Source: JADKAV01 sp963818505
Lineage (GTDB): Bacteria > Actinomycetota > Actinomycetes > S36-B12 > UBA10799
Reading direction: 5' to 3'
DNA: 64,000 nt
Assembly (NCBI GenBank): GCA_963818505.1
Contig: CAWFSJ010000001.1
Span: 434,001 to 498,000, forward strand
Below the pieces are notes generated by a model. That model had not been told where the DNA came from. It saw only the letters and a program-made list of their open reading frames with translations, and made no database searches. This document shows, in pieces, positions 24,563 through 34,010 of the stretch (position 1 is its first letter; each line of letters begins with the position of its first letter). The translations under genes and the position numbers were made by a program.

Positions 24563-26980
24563 ATGGCCTCTGGAACTCTCATCCCTGCCGACGAGGGACA
24601 CGTCACCGACATTGACGTGTCCGCGGAGATGAAGTCCAGCTTCCTCACCTACGCGTACTCAGTCATCTACTCCAGGGCGCTGCCCGACGCCCGCGACGGG
24701 CTCAAGCCCGTCCAACGCCGCATCCTTTACCAGATGGGGCAGATGGGACTTTGGCCCGATCGCGGACATGTGAAGAGCGCCCGCGTGGTCGGAGAGGTCA
24801 TGGGCCGCCTGCACCCGCACGGCGAGTCGGCCATCTACGACGCGCTCGTGCGCATGGCCCAGCCCTTCTCAATGCGATTGCCCTTCGTGGATGGACACGG
24901 GAACTTCGGGTCTGCCGATGACGGACCCGCTGCGATGCGTTACACGGAGTGCCGGCTGGCTGCGTCGGCCAGACTCATGCTGGCCGGGATCGACGAGGAG
25001 GTTGTGGACTTCAGCCCGAACTACGACGGCCGCGAAGTCCAGCCCGACGTGTTGCCGGCTGCCATACCGGCCCTGCTGGTCAATGGCACCACCGGAATCG
25101 CGGTGGGCATGGCCACGAACATGGCCCCGCACAACCTCGTGGAGGTCGTCCGGGCCGCCCGACACCTGCTGAAGCACCCCAACGCTGAGTTGGACACGCT
25201 GATGCGGTTCGTGCCGGGCCCGGATCTGCCCACCGGCGGGCAGATCATCGGCCTTGAAGGGATCCGCGACGCCTACGCGACGGGGCGAGGTTCGTTCAAG
25301 ATCCGGGCCACGGCCGTGGTCGAGTCGCTCACCCCACGTAAGCGCGGGATCGTCGTCACCGAATTCCCTTACAACGTGGGCGCCGAACGCATCATCGAGA
25401 AGATCAAGGAACTGCACAACGCCAAGAAGATCAGCGGCGTCTCCGCGGTCACCGATCTTTCCGACGGCGAGCAGGGCACCCGTTTGGTGATCGAGGTGAA
25501 GAGCGGGTTCAACCCGGACGCCGTCCTGAGCGATCTGTACCGTCTGACCCCCCTTGAGGACAACTTCACCATCAACGCTGTCTCCCTGGTCGAGGGTGCG
25601 CCGAAGACCCTGGGCCTTCGCGAACTGCTGCAGGTCTTCCTGGACCACCGTGTGGTTGTCATCCGCCGGCGAAGCATCTTCCGACTGCGCAAAGCCCAGG
25701 AGCGCCTGCACTTGGTCGATGGCCTGTTGATCGCGATCCTCGACATCGACGAGGTCATCCAGGTGATCCGCGGCAGCGACGACACCGCAGCCGCCCGGGA
25801 ACGGCTGATGAGCGTCTTCGACCTGAGCCTCGAGCAGACCAACTACATCCTCGAGATGCCACTGCGCAGGCTCACCAAGTTCTCCAGGATCGAGCTGGAG
25901 TCAGAGCGTGACGAACTGAATGCGACCATCGCAGGGCTCAACGAGTTGCTGGCCAGTGACGAGGTCCTCAAGAACACCCTCGACGGCGAACTGGCCGATG
26001 TGGCCGACATGTTCGGGACGCCGCGTCGCACGACACTTCTGGACTCCGCCGGACCGTCGCCCCAGGTCGCATCACTTGAGATCCCCGATGAGCGCTGTCA
26101 CGTCCTGGTCTCTGTGACTGGCATGGCGGCCCGCACTGGCGCCGACGAAGTACCCCATGCTGGCTCCAAGCGTGTCGCCCATGATGGGCTGCTGACGATC
26201 CTTCCTGCCACCACCCGGGGCCAAGTCGGCGTTGTCACCTCAAGCGGCGCTCTCCTACCGCTCGAGGTGGTGGATCTGCCTGCCCTGCCGGACACGGCGG
26301 ACTCGCCATCGTTGAGGGCCACCGCAGGACTACGGGAGTTCCTTCACCTCGACGCGGACACTGCCATCTGCGGGGTGGTCGGATTCGGCAGCACAATTGT
26401 GCTGGTCACCGCCACGGGCAAGGTCAAACGATTCACAGCCGAACCGTCCGCCAAGACCGTGATGGCCTTGGACCCCAAGGACCACATCGTGGCAGCGCTG
26501 ACGGTATCGGAGGATCAGGACGTTGTCATGATCAGTTCAGCCGGACAGTTGCTCCGGACACCGGTCGCAGGTGTTCCAGTACAAGGAGCAGGAGCCCGCG
26601 GTGTTGCTGGCATGCGGCTCAAGGACGGTGCCGTCGTGGTGGCAGCGGGCGCCGGTGAGCCCTCGTCACTGGTGGTCACTGTTGCCGGTTCTGGGGCGGC
26701 AGCGTCCAGCGTGAAGGTGACACCGCTGCTCGACTTCCCGCGTACGGGCAGAGATGGCGTCGGCGTGCGGTGCCACCGCCTTCTGTCCGCAGAGTCGGGC
26801 CTGCTCACCGCGACTGTTGCAACCACGCCGGTGGCGTGCTCACCGGCGGGAAAGCCTCTGCCTCTGCCCGATACGGACCATCGTCGCGATGCCTCCGGCA
26901 CCGCAAGTCCGGCGTCCAAGATCCTGTTGGGTTCGGCGGCACCGCCCCCGGTTGCTGTGGACGGCCTGCTGTTCACGTGA
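24563..26980 (+). CDS. parC: DNA topoisomerase IV subunit A
   Basis: 805 residues of a type IIA topoisomerase A subunit. It cuts and rejoins duplex DNA to decatenate chromosomes together with ParE (36158-38224). Seen are YSVIYSRALPDARDGLKPVQ, the quinolone-region HPHGESAIYDALVRMAQ with Ser89 and Asp93, and AAMRYTE with catalytic Tyr127. Beta-pinwheel repeats fill the C-terminus. The GyrA box is not evident, and the location apart from gyrA/gyrB fits ParC. The start is ambiguous: ATG 24563 with GAGG close upstream is favoured over GTG 24548. Confidence 0.93.
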   Translation: MASGTLIPADEGHVTDIDVSAEMKSSFLTYAYSVIYSRALPDARDGLKPVQRRILYQMGQMGLWPDRGHVKSARVVGEVMGRLHPHGESAIYDALVRMAQPFSMRLPFVDGHGNFGSADDGPAAMRYTECRLAASARLMLAGIDEEVVDFSPNYDGREVQPDVLPAAIPALLVNGTTGIAVGMATNMAPHNLVEVVRAARHLLKHPNAELDTLMRFVPGPDLPTGGQIIGLEGIRDAYATGRGSFKIRATAVVESLTPRKRGIVVTEFPYNVGAERIIEKIKELHNAKKISGVSAVTDLSDGEQGTRLVIEVKSGFNPDAVLSDLYRLTPLEDNFTINAVSLVEGAPKTLGLRELLQVFLDHRVVVIRRRSIFRLRKAQERLHLVDGLLIAILDIDEVIQVIRGSDDTAAARERLMSVFDLSLEQTNYILEMPLRRLTKFSRIELESERDELNATIAGLNELLASDEVLKNTLDGELADVADMFGTPRRTTLLDSAGPSPQVASLEIPDERCHVLVSVTGMAARTGADEVPHAGSKRVAHDGLLTILPATTRGQVGVVTSSGALLPLEVVDLPALPDTADSPSLRATAGLREFLHLDADTAICGVVGFGSTIVLVTATGKVKRFTAEPSAKTVMALDPKDHIVAALTVSEDQDVVMISSAGQLLRTPVAGVPVQGAGARGVAGMRLKDGAVVVAAGAGEPSSLVVTVAGSGAAASSVKVTPLLDFPRTGRDGVGVRCHRLLSAESGLLTATVATTPVACSPAGKPLPLPDTDHRRDASGTASPASKILLGSAAPPPVAVDGLLFT

Positions 26981-27846
26981 GCTGCTCGGAAGAAAGCCTT
27001 CGGGCAGCCGAGGAATTGCCTGGAACGGCCACCAGGGCCTCCTTCATCCTCGCCGTGGAACAGCCCGGGGCCTATTCGGGCCGAGAGGCGGCGCTGAGCA
27101 GCGGTATGCCCGTCGAGGTGGGGTCGGCCTTGCTGGAAACAGTCAGCCGGCTGGACGGGAAGCTCCTTCTGACACGCACACCCGGGCGCCACCCCAACTC
27201 GGCATCGACGCCTCGCCGGGTGTGGTGGTGTTGGCCCCGGTATCCCTGGCCCACAGTCTGGACCGCGCAGATCGACGAGGTGGCAACGCTTCCTATGCTC
27301 TGCGACGGGCGGCCTGAGGATCCACCTGTGCCCACGGCTGTCCGGGTCACAAGACCCGTCCTGTTGGTGTGTACTCACGGCCGACGGGATGCCTGCTGTG
27401 CGACCTCGGGCCGCAAACTGCTCGCGAGCCTGACGGATCACACCGATGTCTGGGAGTCGTCGCATCAGGGTGGCCACCGCCTGGCGCCGGTGTTGCTCGA
27501 CCTTTTCACCGGATATCAGCATGGCCGGGTGACTTGCGATGACCTCGGTGCGATCGGCCGGGCCTCGGCGCGCGGCCAACTTCACCTGGCCACGGCGCGC
27601 GGGCACGTGGGCCTCGCGCCGGATCTGCAGGCCGTGGATCTGGCGGTTCGCCAGCAGCTCGAGCACCTGAGCCTCGACGGGTTGACCCTGCACGCCGAAG
27701 ACGACGCCACGGTGACTGCCGACTGCGTCGACGAGCGGCTGAAGGCCACCGTGCGACGCGAACGTGTCCCCGCCCGTCCCGAGTCCTGTGGGGGCACGCT
27801 GGCTGAAGGCGAGAACTTCAGGGTTCTCCTGACACCAGCGCGCTGA
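26977..27846 (+). CDS. Sucrase/ferredoxin-like (thioredoxin-fold, Fe-S) family protein
   Basis: 289 residues. The C-terminal half has CTHGRRDACCATSGRKLL and SSHQGGHRLAPVLL, the Cys and His pattern of the sucrase/ferredoxin-like family, a thioredoxin-like ferredoxin fold that can hold a [2Fe-2S] cluster. The biochemical role is unknown. The GTG start overlaps the parC stop as GTGA, so it is coupled to parC. Confidence 0.85.
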   Translation: MSCSEESLRAAEELPGTATRASFILAVEQPGAYSGREAALSSGMPVEVGSALLETVSRLDGKLLLTRTPGRHPNSASTPRRVWWCWPRYPWPTVWTAQIDEVATLPMLCDGRPEDPPVPTAVRVTRPVLLVCTHGRRDACCATSGRKLLASLTDHTDVWESSHQGGHRLAPVLLDLFTGYQHGRVTCDDLGAIGRASARGQLHLATARGHVGLAPDLQAVDLAVRQQLEHLSLDGLTLHAEDDATVTADCVDERLKATVRRERVPARPESCGGTLAEGENFRVLLTPAR

Positions 27847-27979
27847 TCGGCTGTGGACCCAGCGGCCCAGGCGTACCCTGGAATCGGGGATACCCGCGCA
27901 GATGTCGCCGATCGTCGTTCGAGGCACAGGCACACAGGCGTTGGGTGACACGGGTTTCGCCCTTCGAGGGGAGGCACCC

Positions 27980-29350
27980 ATGTTGTCCCACCGTTCACCC
28001 CGGCCACTCGGACGACTTCTCGTCGCGCTGCTGGTCGGCGTCTGGCTGCTCGGCGCTCCAGTCAGCGTTCAGGCTATGCCAGTGGCCGAACCCCCGCCCA
28101 CCTCACCCTTGGAGCAGGTGCAGGCCCTAGTCCAGCCAGCCGTCGTCTACGAGCAGATCACGTGGACGGCCTACGTCTACGACGAGACGAACAAGGGCTA
28201 TTTCACCACTGACCCGTTCGTCGCTTCGTTCCAGTGCACCGGCTTCGTGGTCAATCCCGACGGCTACGTTGCCACCGCGGGTCACTGCGTCGACTACGAC
28301 CAGGCCGTTCGTGAGTCCATCTTGACCCAGGTCGTGGACTGGGCCTACCAGAACGATTACTACGAGGCCAAACCCTCCCCGGACACCATCGCCACCTTCA
28401 CCAAGAACTGGCGTATCGACGGCGCATCGACTGAAGGAACCCCCGATCTCGACGTCTCCGTCGCGTATGGCGTGAGCGTTTCAGGGGAGCCCTCCGGCAA
28501 GGCGTTGCCGGCGCGTGTCGTGGCAGTGCGACCGGTGGGTGAGGGCGACGTAGCGCTGTTGAAGGTCGAGGCGCGGGATCTGACAGTCGTGCCGCTTTCG
28601 GACAACGCCGACACGGGGGTGGGGACCCAGGTCGTTTCAGTGGGGTACCCGGCCTCCGTCGACCTGGTGACCGATGCCAACTTCAACCCGAGTTTCAAGG
28701 AAGGTGCCATCAGCGCAGAGAAGACCGTCGAAGGCGGGCTTCTGTCGGTGTACGAGATCAGCGCGGCCGTTTCGGGCGGGATGAGCGGAGGGCCGACTGT
28801 CGGACTGGATGGCGAGGTGATCGGGGTCAACAGTTTCAAGATCGAGGGTGAGACGCAACCGTTCAATTTCGTGCAGCCATCGCAGAATCTGCAGGAACTG
28901 ATGCGTTCGGAAGGGATCGAGAACACGTTGGGCAATGTCACCGATCTCTACCGCTCAGGGTTGAGCGCCTACTTCGCAGGCGAGAAGCAGCAGGCCATCG
29001 AGAACTTCGAAGCCGTGTTGCAGGTCGTCCCGAGTCATCAATTCGCCCAGGAGTATCTGCGCAAGGCCCAGGATCTACCCGGAGGCTCCAACACCAGCGC
29101 CTGGCTGCTCTGGGGTGGCCTGGCACTGCTCGTCGTCGTGTTGCTGGCGGTGGTGGGGGCCGTGTTGGTTCGCAACTCCCGCCGCTCCAAGGCCGGCTCG
29201 CCGCCGCAACCGCCACAACCCCCGCAGGAACCGCAGCAACCGCAGACCGAGGAGACCGAACCCGGCAGCGACAGGTTCTGCCCCAACTGCGGAAAGCAGC
29301 ACGATCAAGACGCACACTTCTGCCCGAAGTGCGGTCACGTGCTCAGTTGA
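27980..29350 (+). CDS. Membrane-anchored trypsin-like serine protease with C-terminal zinc ribbon
   Basis: 456 residues. A signal peptide or anchor (LLVALLVGVWLLGAPVSVQA) is followed by a chymotrypsin-fold domain with H102 (ATAGHC), D190 (GEGDVALLKVE) and S269 (SGGMSGGP), a complete triad. A TPR-like helical pair, a membrane segment at about 374-397, a Pro/Gln linker and a C-terminal FCPNCGK/FCPKCGH zinc ribbon follow. The protease should face outward and the zinc ribbon the cytoplasm, suggesting signal transfer or regulated proteolysis. GGGGAGG lies 6 bases before ATG. Confidence 0.88.
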   Translation: MLSHRSPRPLGRLLVALLVGVWLLGAPVSVQAMPVAEPPPTSPLEQVQALVQPAVVYEQITWTAYVYDETNKGYFTTDPFVASFQCTGFVVNPDGYVATAGHCVDYDQAVRESILTQVVDWAYQNDYYEAKPSPDTIATFTKNWRIDGASTEGTPDLDVSVAYGVSVSGEPSGKALPARVVAVRPVGEGDVALLKVEARDLTVVPLSDNADTGVGTQVVSVGYPASVDLVTDANFNPSFKEGAISAEKTVEGGLLSVYEISAAVSGGMSGGPTVGLDGEVIGVNSFKIEGETQPFNFVQPSQNLQELMRSEGIENTLGNVTDLYRSGLSAYFAGEKQQAIENFEAVLQVVPSHQFAQEYLRKAQDLPGGSNTSAWLLWGGLALLVVVLLAVVGAVLVRNSRRSKAGSPPQPPQPPQEPQQPQTEETEPGSDRFCPNCGKQHDQDAHFCPKCGHVLS

Positions 29351-29366
29351 TCGGTGTCAAGAGCAC

Positions 29367-29399
29367 CAGTTGGCTGGCCCGAAGTGCGCCAGCCAACTG
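29367..29399. terminator. Bidirectional hairpin terminator
   Basis: CAGTTGGCTGGC and GCCAGCCAACTG pair perfectly over 12 bp around a 9-base loop. It lies between the stops of the convergent protease and BNR genes. No long T-run follows, as is common in actinobacteria. Confidence 0.8.
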
Positions 29400-29408
29400 A
29401 TTGCCGAC

Positions 29409-32400
29409 TTACTTCTTCGTCTTCCAGGACCGCGACCAGCTGTTCTTGGCCACGTCCTTCTTGGATGACTTCGCAGTGTAGGTTGCGGTGACCTTGACCG
29501 GATCGCCGTAGGTGGTGATCTTCAAGGAGCCGTTCTTAGCCTTGGCCGTCGAGATCTTGGCCTTCCCACCGCTCAACGAGGTCTTCTTGATCTTCACCGT
29601 GACCTTGCAGGATCCGGTGGACGTGGTCGCCTTCTTGACGACCTTGGCCGTGCCCTGCTTGGGCAACTTGTAACTGCTCTTCTTCGCCTTCACGGTGAGG
29701 GTGCATTGCTTCTTCGCCGTCCCGGTCACCGTGGCCTCGCCATCGGGGTAGCCCTCGCGCGTCGTTCCTACCGTGACGGTCGCGGACTTCCCGGAAGACA
29801 ACCCGGTCACGGTGATCAGACCGGTATCGCTGATCGATACCTCTCCCGCCGATGCCGTCACCGTCCACGTGTATTCGCCGTTGTAGTTGGTGACCGGTAC
29901 CGTGAAGCCGCCCACCTTGGACGTGACAGGACCGAACTGGGCGTTCAGGGCCTGCGTCACCGTTAACGTCAGCGAAGCCGTCGCGCTCTGCCCGAGACTG
30001 TCTGTGACCTTGAGCGATATCTGCTGCTCCCCGGCTGATGTGGGCGTGTAGTCCACCGTCGCCGCCGATGATGTGGTGCCGTCCGGCAACGTCCACAGCA
30101 GCGTGGTGCCTCCGTAGGCTCCGGATCCGCTACTGCCGAACGTCAGTTGCTCCCCTACGACGGCGCCGGTGGGCCCTTCGATGGCCGCCACCGGATCCAA
30201 CGGCAGCCGGTAGGCGCCCCGACCGTGCGTAGCGGCGTACACGACGCGCGCGGAGGCGTCGGTGGTGAGCCCGTAGGTCGCTACCGGTGGAAGGTCGCCG
30301 GCCGCCGCGGACCAACTCGTGGCTCCCGACGCCAGGCGCGCCACCCCGAAGTCGGTCGACGCGTAGACGTCACCGCTGAGCCAGTCGACGCCCAGACCGG
30401 TCACGGGCTGATCACCAAGGTCATTCGACCGATCGGTGAAACTGGCTGTGGCCGTCTGCGGGTCATACACGGCTTCGAAGACGTGACCCGGTTGGTCCGG
30501 GGTGTATGCGCCGTACCCGCTGTAGGAGATCCAGGCGTGGTTGGGGTCCTTAGGGTCGACCTCGATGCCGCTCACGAAGCGCCCAGGAGTGTCGGCGGTG
30601 TCGATCTCATCAAAACTCACCTGCGTGCGCCCGGCGTCAGCGTTGGTGGTGACGAACAGGTCCCCGTAGCGCAGCCCGGCCCACAGCGTGCTCGTGTCAG
30701 CCGTGGTGCGCCCAAGCGCAACGATGTAGTCCGACGGCGCCGGTGCTAGCTTGGCTCCGATGTTGATCCAGTCTCCACAGGTATCGTCAAAGGGACCGGT
30801 GCCGGTGAACTCGTTGCACTGCGTCTCGAGCTGGGTCTGATCGCCGCCGCTGTCGTTGGTTCGCCACACCGACTCCGCACCCATGAAGTAGGTTCCTGAG
30901 AGGGCGGGATCCGCGATCATCGGCACGTAGAACGAGGAGTTCTCCCCGGAGTAATCCATGGGCCCGGTCACGTAGTTCCATGCCTGCGGGTTGTTCCCGT
31001 CGAAGTTCACGTCACCGGCTGTGCCGTAGTACGTGTGCATGCGGCTGTTGGCTCCGGGACTGATCCCGGACTGCCCGCCGTCGCCTCCGACGGACTCGAA
31101 CCAGCTGTCAAGGTTCGTGGTGCCGTCCCACGCCCAGGTCCCGTTGTCCTGCGTCCCGCCGATCACATCGTTGAGCGGATCGGTCGAGTTGACCGACAAG
31201 GACTGGAACTGCAGGGTGTTGAGTCCGACGTTGAGCGAGTCGATCCGCTGCGGAACGAGGGCGGTCACCGAACTGCAGAAGGCCTCCTGCTCGGCGGTCA
31301 GCGGCGTGCCGAAGACGTCCTCACGGGTGGCGCAGTCGTCCCCATCGGCATACGTGCCGTTGGTGCGCACGAGCCCACCGTCCGACCCGATGAACGTCTG
31401 TGCGGTGTTGGCCGGGTTGAAGACCAGCGCCCGTTGGTCGGGGTGCATGCCCTGCGGCGGACTCTGCAGGTCGTTGGTCATATCGGTGAACGAGGTCCCG
31501 CCGTCGGTCGACCGCACGACGGCACGGCCGTTGGAGACCGGGGCTTCGCCGAAGACGTACAGCTCGTTGTAGGCCATGGATCCGCCCAGCCACACGGTGT
31601 CTGGATCGTTGGGGTCGACCTTGACGAATGCGTCGTAACTGCACTGTCCGTTCTGGCACCAGTTGTACGAGCTGTACCCCTGCGGATCGGCCATGTCCTC
31701 GTCTGACTTCAGATCCCAGGGCGCGACCAGCGGGTTCTCCGCAGCGACCAATGCCGAGTTGGAGTATGTCTGCACCTTTTCAGCGGCATAGAACGTCGCG
31801 ATCCCGTAGTCGTCGCTGGTGTCCCCGACGTAGATGCGGGTGTCAGCACCGGTGTCAGCGAGGTCGAAATCAGTGAAGGCTCCGTACGGATCGGGTGTCT
31901 CCCCCGTCGGGCTGTCATCGCCCCACTCGGAGGCGTAGATCTGATTCCAGCTCGCGGGGTTGGCGTCGTTGCTGTTCCCGTGTCGGTAGAGCCCGTAACC
32001 CTGGATCGAGGCGTAGATCTGGTTGGTGTCGTTCGGGTCGAAGACGAGCCGGCGCACACCACCTGTGAAGAAGTCCAGACCCGTGTCCGGTGGCGTCGGA
32101 TCCGCTGGCTCGCTGAAGTCGAGTGCGAAACTCGTCCCGCCGTTGGTCGACTTGTAGATCCCAAGAGTGGGCGCGTTCGGAGGGGTGCGCCGTCCACCGT
32201 TGACCGACGAGGACCCGTGCCTGGCCAGAGCGGTTCCGATCCAGATGTTGTTCGCGTCGTTCGGATCGATCAGAATGGCCGCGATGGAGCGCTGCGCAGC
32301 GACCGCCGCACTGCCCGGGACCAACGTCCACGTGTCGCCTGCGTTGGTGGACTTGAACAGCCCAACCCCGGCCTCAGAGTCCGAAGAACCGCTCGGTTCG

Positions 32401-33122
32401 CCCGAACCCGCGTACACCGTGTTCCCGCTGGGGTCATTGGGATCCAGCGCCAAGGAACCAAAGGTGTTGGTCGTCAACCCGTTGTCCAGCGGGGTCCAGT
32501 CCGGCTGCGTGGCAGTTGCGTCCTCGGTGCGCCACACGCCACCGCCGGCAGCAGCTACCCAGAGCCTGCAGTCCGTGGGAGCACACGTCGGTGCGATGGC
32601 CAACGCCGTGATGCGCCCGGAGTTGGTCGTCTCCGCGCCTGTGTAGGTGACCTCACTGGGGACCAAGGGGTTCTGCGGCCCGAGCTCCTGCCAGTTCTGC
32701 GACACCGACGCCTTGTGTACTCGCTTGGAGGTACCACGTTTGAAGTCTTTGAGCGGGGTACTCGTCGGCAGATTCGCGTATGCCCGGCGGGCGGCGTTGG
32801 TGCGGGTGAGGCTGATGTAGCCGCGCGGGTAGGAACGCTGGTCGTACTGCTGTTGAGCTGGGCCGTCGAGATTCTCGTTCTCCGCCTCGCGAGCCTCGCC
32901 CTCACCGGGTTCGAAGCCCTCGCCTGCCGCTTCGGCTGCGCGCTCGCGTTCGGCCTCGCCGGACTCCCGTACCTTCTCCTGCACCACAGACCGCGGCATC
33001 TGCCGTGCGCTGCGGGCCACGGTCGTCGCACTTGGTGCGGTGCTGTCCGCCACACCCATCCCGACCACGAGAGCCGTCGCGCCGGCTACGGCCGCGATGA
33101 CAACGCCAGTGTCCTTCTTCAT
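29409..33122 (-). CDS. Very large secreted BNR/sialidase-like beta-propeller protein with PKD-like domain
   Basis: 1237 residues. A signal peptide (MKKDTGVVIAAVAGATALVV) is followed by an acidic Ala/Glu/Arg linker. A long propeller region then has recurring Asp-box-like motifs such as KSTNAGDTW, KSTNGGTSF and RSTDGGTSF. Near residues 985-1070 a PKD/Ig-like domain (LTFGSSGSGAYGG to DSLGQSATASLTLTV) appears, then a Lys-rich C-terminal domain with paired Cys ending WSRSWKTKK. The function is unknown; binding or cleaving of extracellular polysaccharide is suggested by the propeller type only. GGGAGGGCTC precedes ATG. The basic tail may bind cell-wall anions. Confidence 0.87.
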   Translation of the reverse strand: MKKDTGVVIAAVAGATALVVGMGVADSTAPSATTVARSARQMPRSVVQEKVRESGEAERERAAEAAGEGFEPGEGEAREAENENLDGPAQQQYDQRSYPRGYISLTRTNAARRAYANLPTSTPLKDFKRGTSKRVHKASVSQNWQELGPQNPLVPSEVTYTGAETTNSGRITALAIAPTCAPTDCRLWVAAAGGGVWRTEDATATQPDWTPLDNGLTTNTFGSLALDPNDPSGNTVYAGSGEPSGSSDSEAGVGLFKSTNAGDTWTLVPGSAAVAAQRSIAAILIDPNDANNIWIGTALARHGSSSVNGGRRTPPNAPTLGIYKSTNGGTSFALDFSEPADPTPPDTGLDFFTGGVRRLVFDPNDTNQIYASIQGYGLYRHGNSNDANPASWNQIYASEWGDDSPTGETPDPYGAFTDFDLADTGADTRIYVGDTSDDYGIATFYAAEKVQTYSNSALVAAENPLVAPWDLKSDEDMADPQGYSSYNWCQNGQCSYDAFVKVDPNDPDTVWLGGSMAYNELYVFGEAPVSNGRAVVRSTDGGTSFTDMTNDLQSPPQGMHPDQRALVFNPANTAQTFIGSDGGLVRTNGTYADGDDCATREDVFGTPLTAEQEAFCSSVTALVPQRIDSLNVGLNTLQFQSLSVNSTDPLNDVIGGTQDNGTWAWDGTTNLDSWFESVGGDGGQSGISPGANSRMHTYYGTAGDVNFDGNNPQAWNYVTGPMDYSGENSSFYVPMIADPALSGTYFMGAESVWRTNDSGGDQTQLETQCNEFTGTGPFDDTCGDWINIGAKLAPAPSDYIVALGRTTADTSTLWAGLRYGDLFVTTNADAGRTQVSFDEIDTADTPGRFVSGIEVDPKDPNHAWISYSGYGAYTPDQPGHVFEAVYDPQTATASFTDRSNDLGDQPVTGLGVDWLSGDVYASTDFGVARLASGATSWSAAAGDLPPVATYGLTTDASARVVYAATHGRGAYRLPLDPVAAIEGPTGAVVGEQLTFGSSGSGAYGGTTLLWTLPDGTTSSAATVDYTPTSAGEQQISLKVTDSLGQSATASLTLTVTQALNAQFGPVTSKVGGFTVPVTNYNGEYTWTVTASAGEVSISDTGLITVTGLSSGKSATVTVGTTREGYPDGEATVTGTAKKQCTLTVKAKKSSYKLPKQGTAKVVKKATTSTGSCKVTVKIKKTSLSGGKAKISTAKAKNGSLKITTYGDPVKVTATYTAKSSKKDVAKNSWSRSWKTKK

Positions 33123-33204
33123 GAGCCCTCCCAGGCAATCAGCCCGACGCTATCGTGACCTCGCCGCAGCCTGGAGCCCAATCCCCAATTAGGCGTCAAT
33201 CGGA

Positions 33205-33921
33205 CTATTGGCACACGGGTACCGGCACCAGCCGATAGCCCTGCTTGTCCCACCGCGACAGCATCGCCTTGACAGCGGCAACCGTCTGACTGTGCGTGTC
33301 GTGCATGAGGATCACCGCACCCGGGCGCGTGTCCTTCTGCAAACGATGCACCGTCCACGCGAACGAGTGGGCTACCCAGTCGTCGATGTGCGCCGTCCAC
33401 AGGACGGGCTGAAATCCCTCGGCGATCGACGCTCTCGCCACTCGTTGGTCGATGAGTCCGTAAGGCGGGCGCATGCAGTCAGCCATGACGGGGCCTACCG
33501 CGGCCTTGGTGGTACGCAACTCCTTGCGCACCCGCTTCGTGCTCACCTGCGTCAGTCGGGGGTGGCTCCAGGTGTGGTTGCCGATCGCATGTCCGTCGCG
33601 GTGCATGCGCCGGATCAGCGACCTATGAGTGTCGGCAGGGCCTCCTGCGACGAAGAACGTGGCCTCGGCTTTGTGTCGTCGAAGAGCCTTCAGCAGGTCG
33701 GAGGTGTGCCGCGACGGCCCGTCGTCGAAGGTCAGGTAGAGGACCTTCTTCTGGGTGCGGGGACCGACTGCCGCCGCATACCAACCCGGGGGGTTCGGCA
33801 AGCCCTTGTCCATCTGCGCCGGCCCACTTCCCTTGTTCCACTGCACGTCGTCCTCGACAGGAGGGGCCACGAGAGTCGCCCCGAGCGCGAGCCCCAACGA
33901 CGCCGCAAGGACACCCAGCAT
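33205..33921 (-). CDS. Polysaccharide deacetylase (NodB-fold)
   Basis: 238 residues. An N-terminal signal or anchor helix is followed by the NodB domain: TFDDGPSRH (D66, D67), the metal-binding GNHTWSHP (H116, H120), RPPYG near 151 and a late MHDTH. These metal-dependent enzymes remove N- or O-acetyl groups from peptidoglycan, chitin or other surface glycans. The target is unknown. AAGGTGG lies about 5 bases before ATG. It lies upstream of the BNR gene in the same direction, 82 nt apart. Confidence 0.92.
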   Translation of the reverse strand: MLGVLAASLGLALGATLVAPPVEDDVQWNKGSGPAQMDKGLPNPPGWYAAAVGPRTQKKVLYLTFDDGPSRHTSDLLKALRRHKAEATFFVAGGPADTHRSLIRRMHRDGHAIGNHTWSHPRLTQVSTKRVRKELRTTKAAVGPVMADCMRPPYGLIDQRVARASIAEGFQPVLWTAHIDDWVAHSFAWTVHRLQKDTRPGAVILMHDTHSQTVAAVKAMLSRWDKQGYRLVPVPVCQ

Positions 33922-33998
33922 GAGTCCACCTTCGCAGGCAGCCGGTGAACACGTCCACCTCGCGCTCGCGGCTTCACCTGTTCAAGGAATATGGCCGA

Positions 33999-34004
33999 TA
34001 ACCT
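33999..34004 (+). promoter_or_regulatory. Candidate -10 element, leaderless thioredoxin-like gene
   Basis: TAACCT is followed by 6 bases and ATG 34011, with no Shine-Dalgarno sequence between. Confidence 0.5.
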
Positions 34005-34010
34005 GAAACC

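Noticed and set aside
24548..26980. gyrA
   Set aside because: Subunit A motifs fit both, but no GyrA box was seen, the partner parE is in the same conserved region, and the gene is not next to gyrB.
26515..27981. 488-codon minus-strand frame
   Set aside because: Antisense to parC and the sucrase/ferredoxin-like gene, both well supported.
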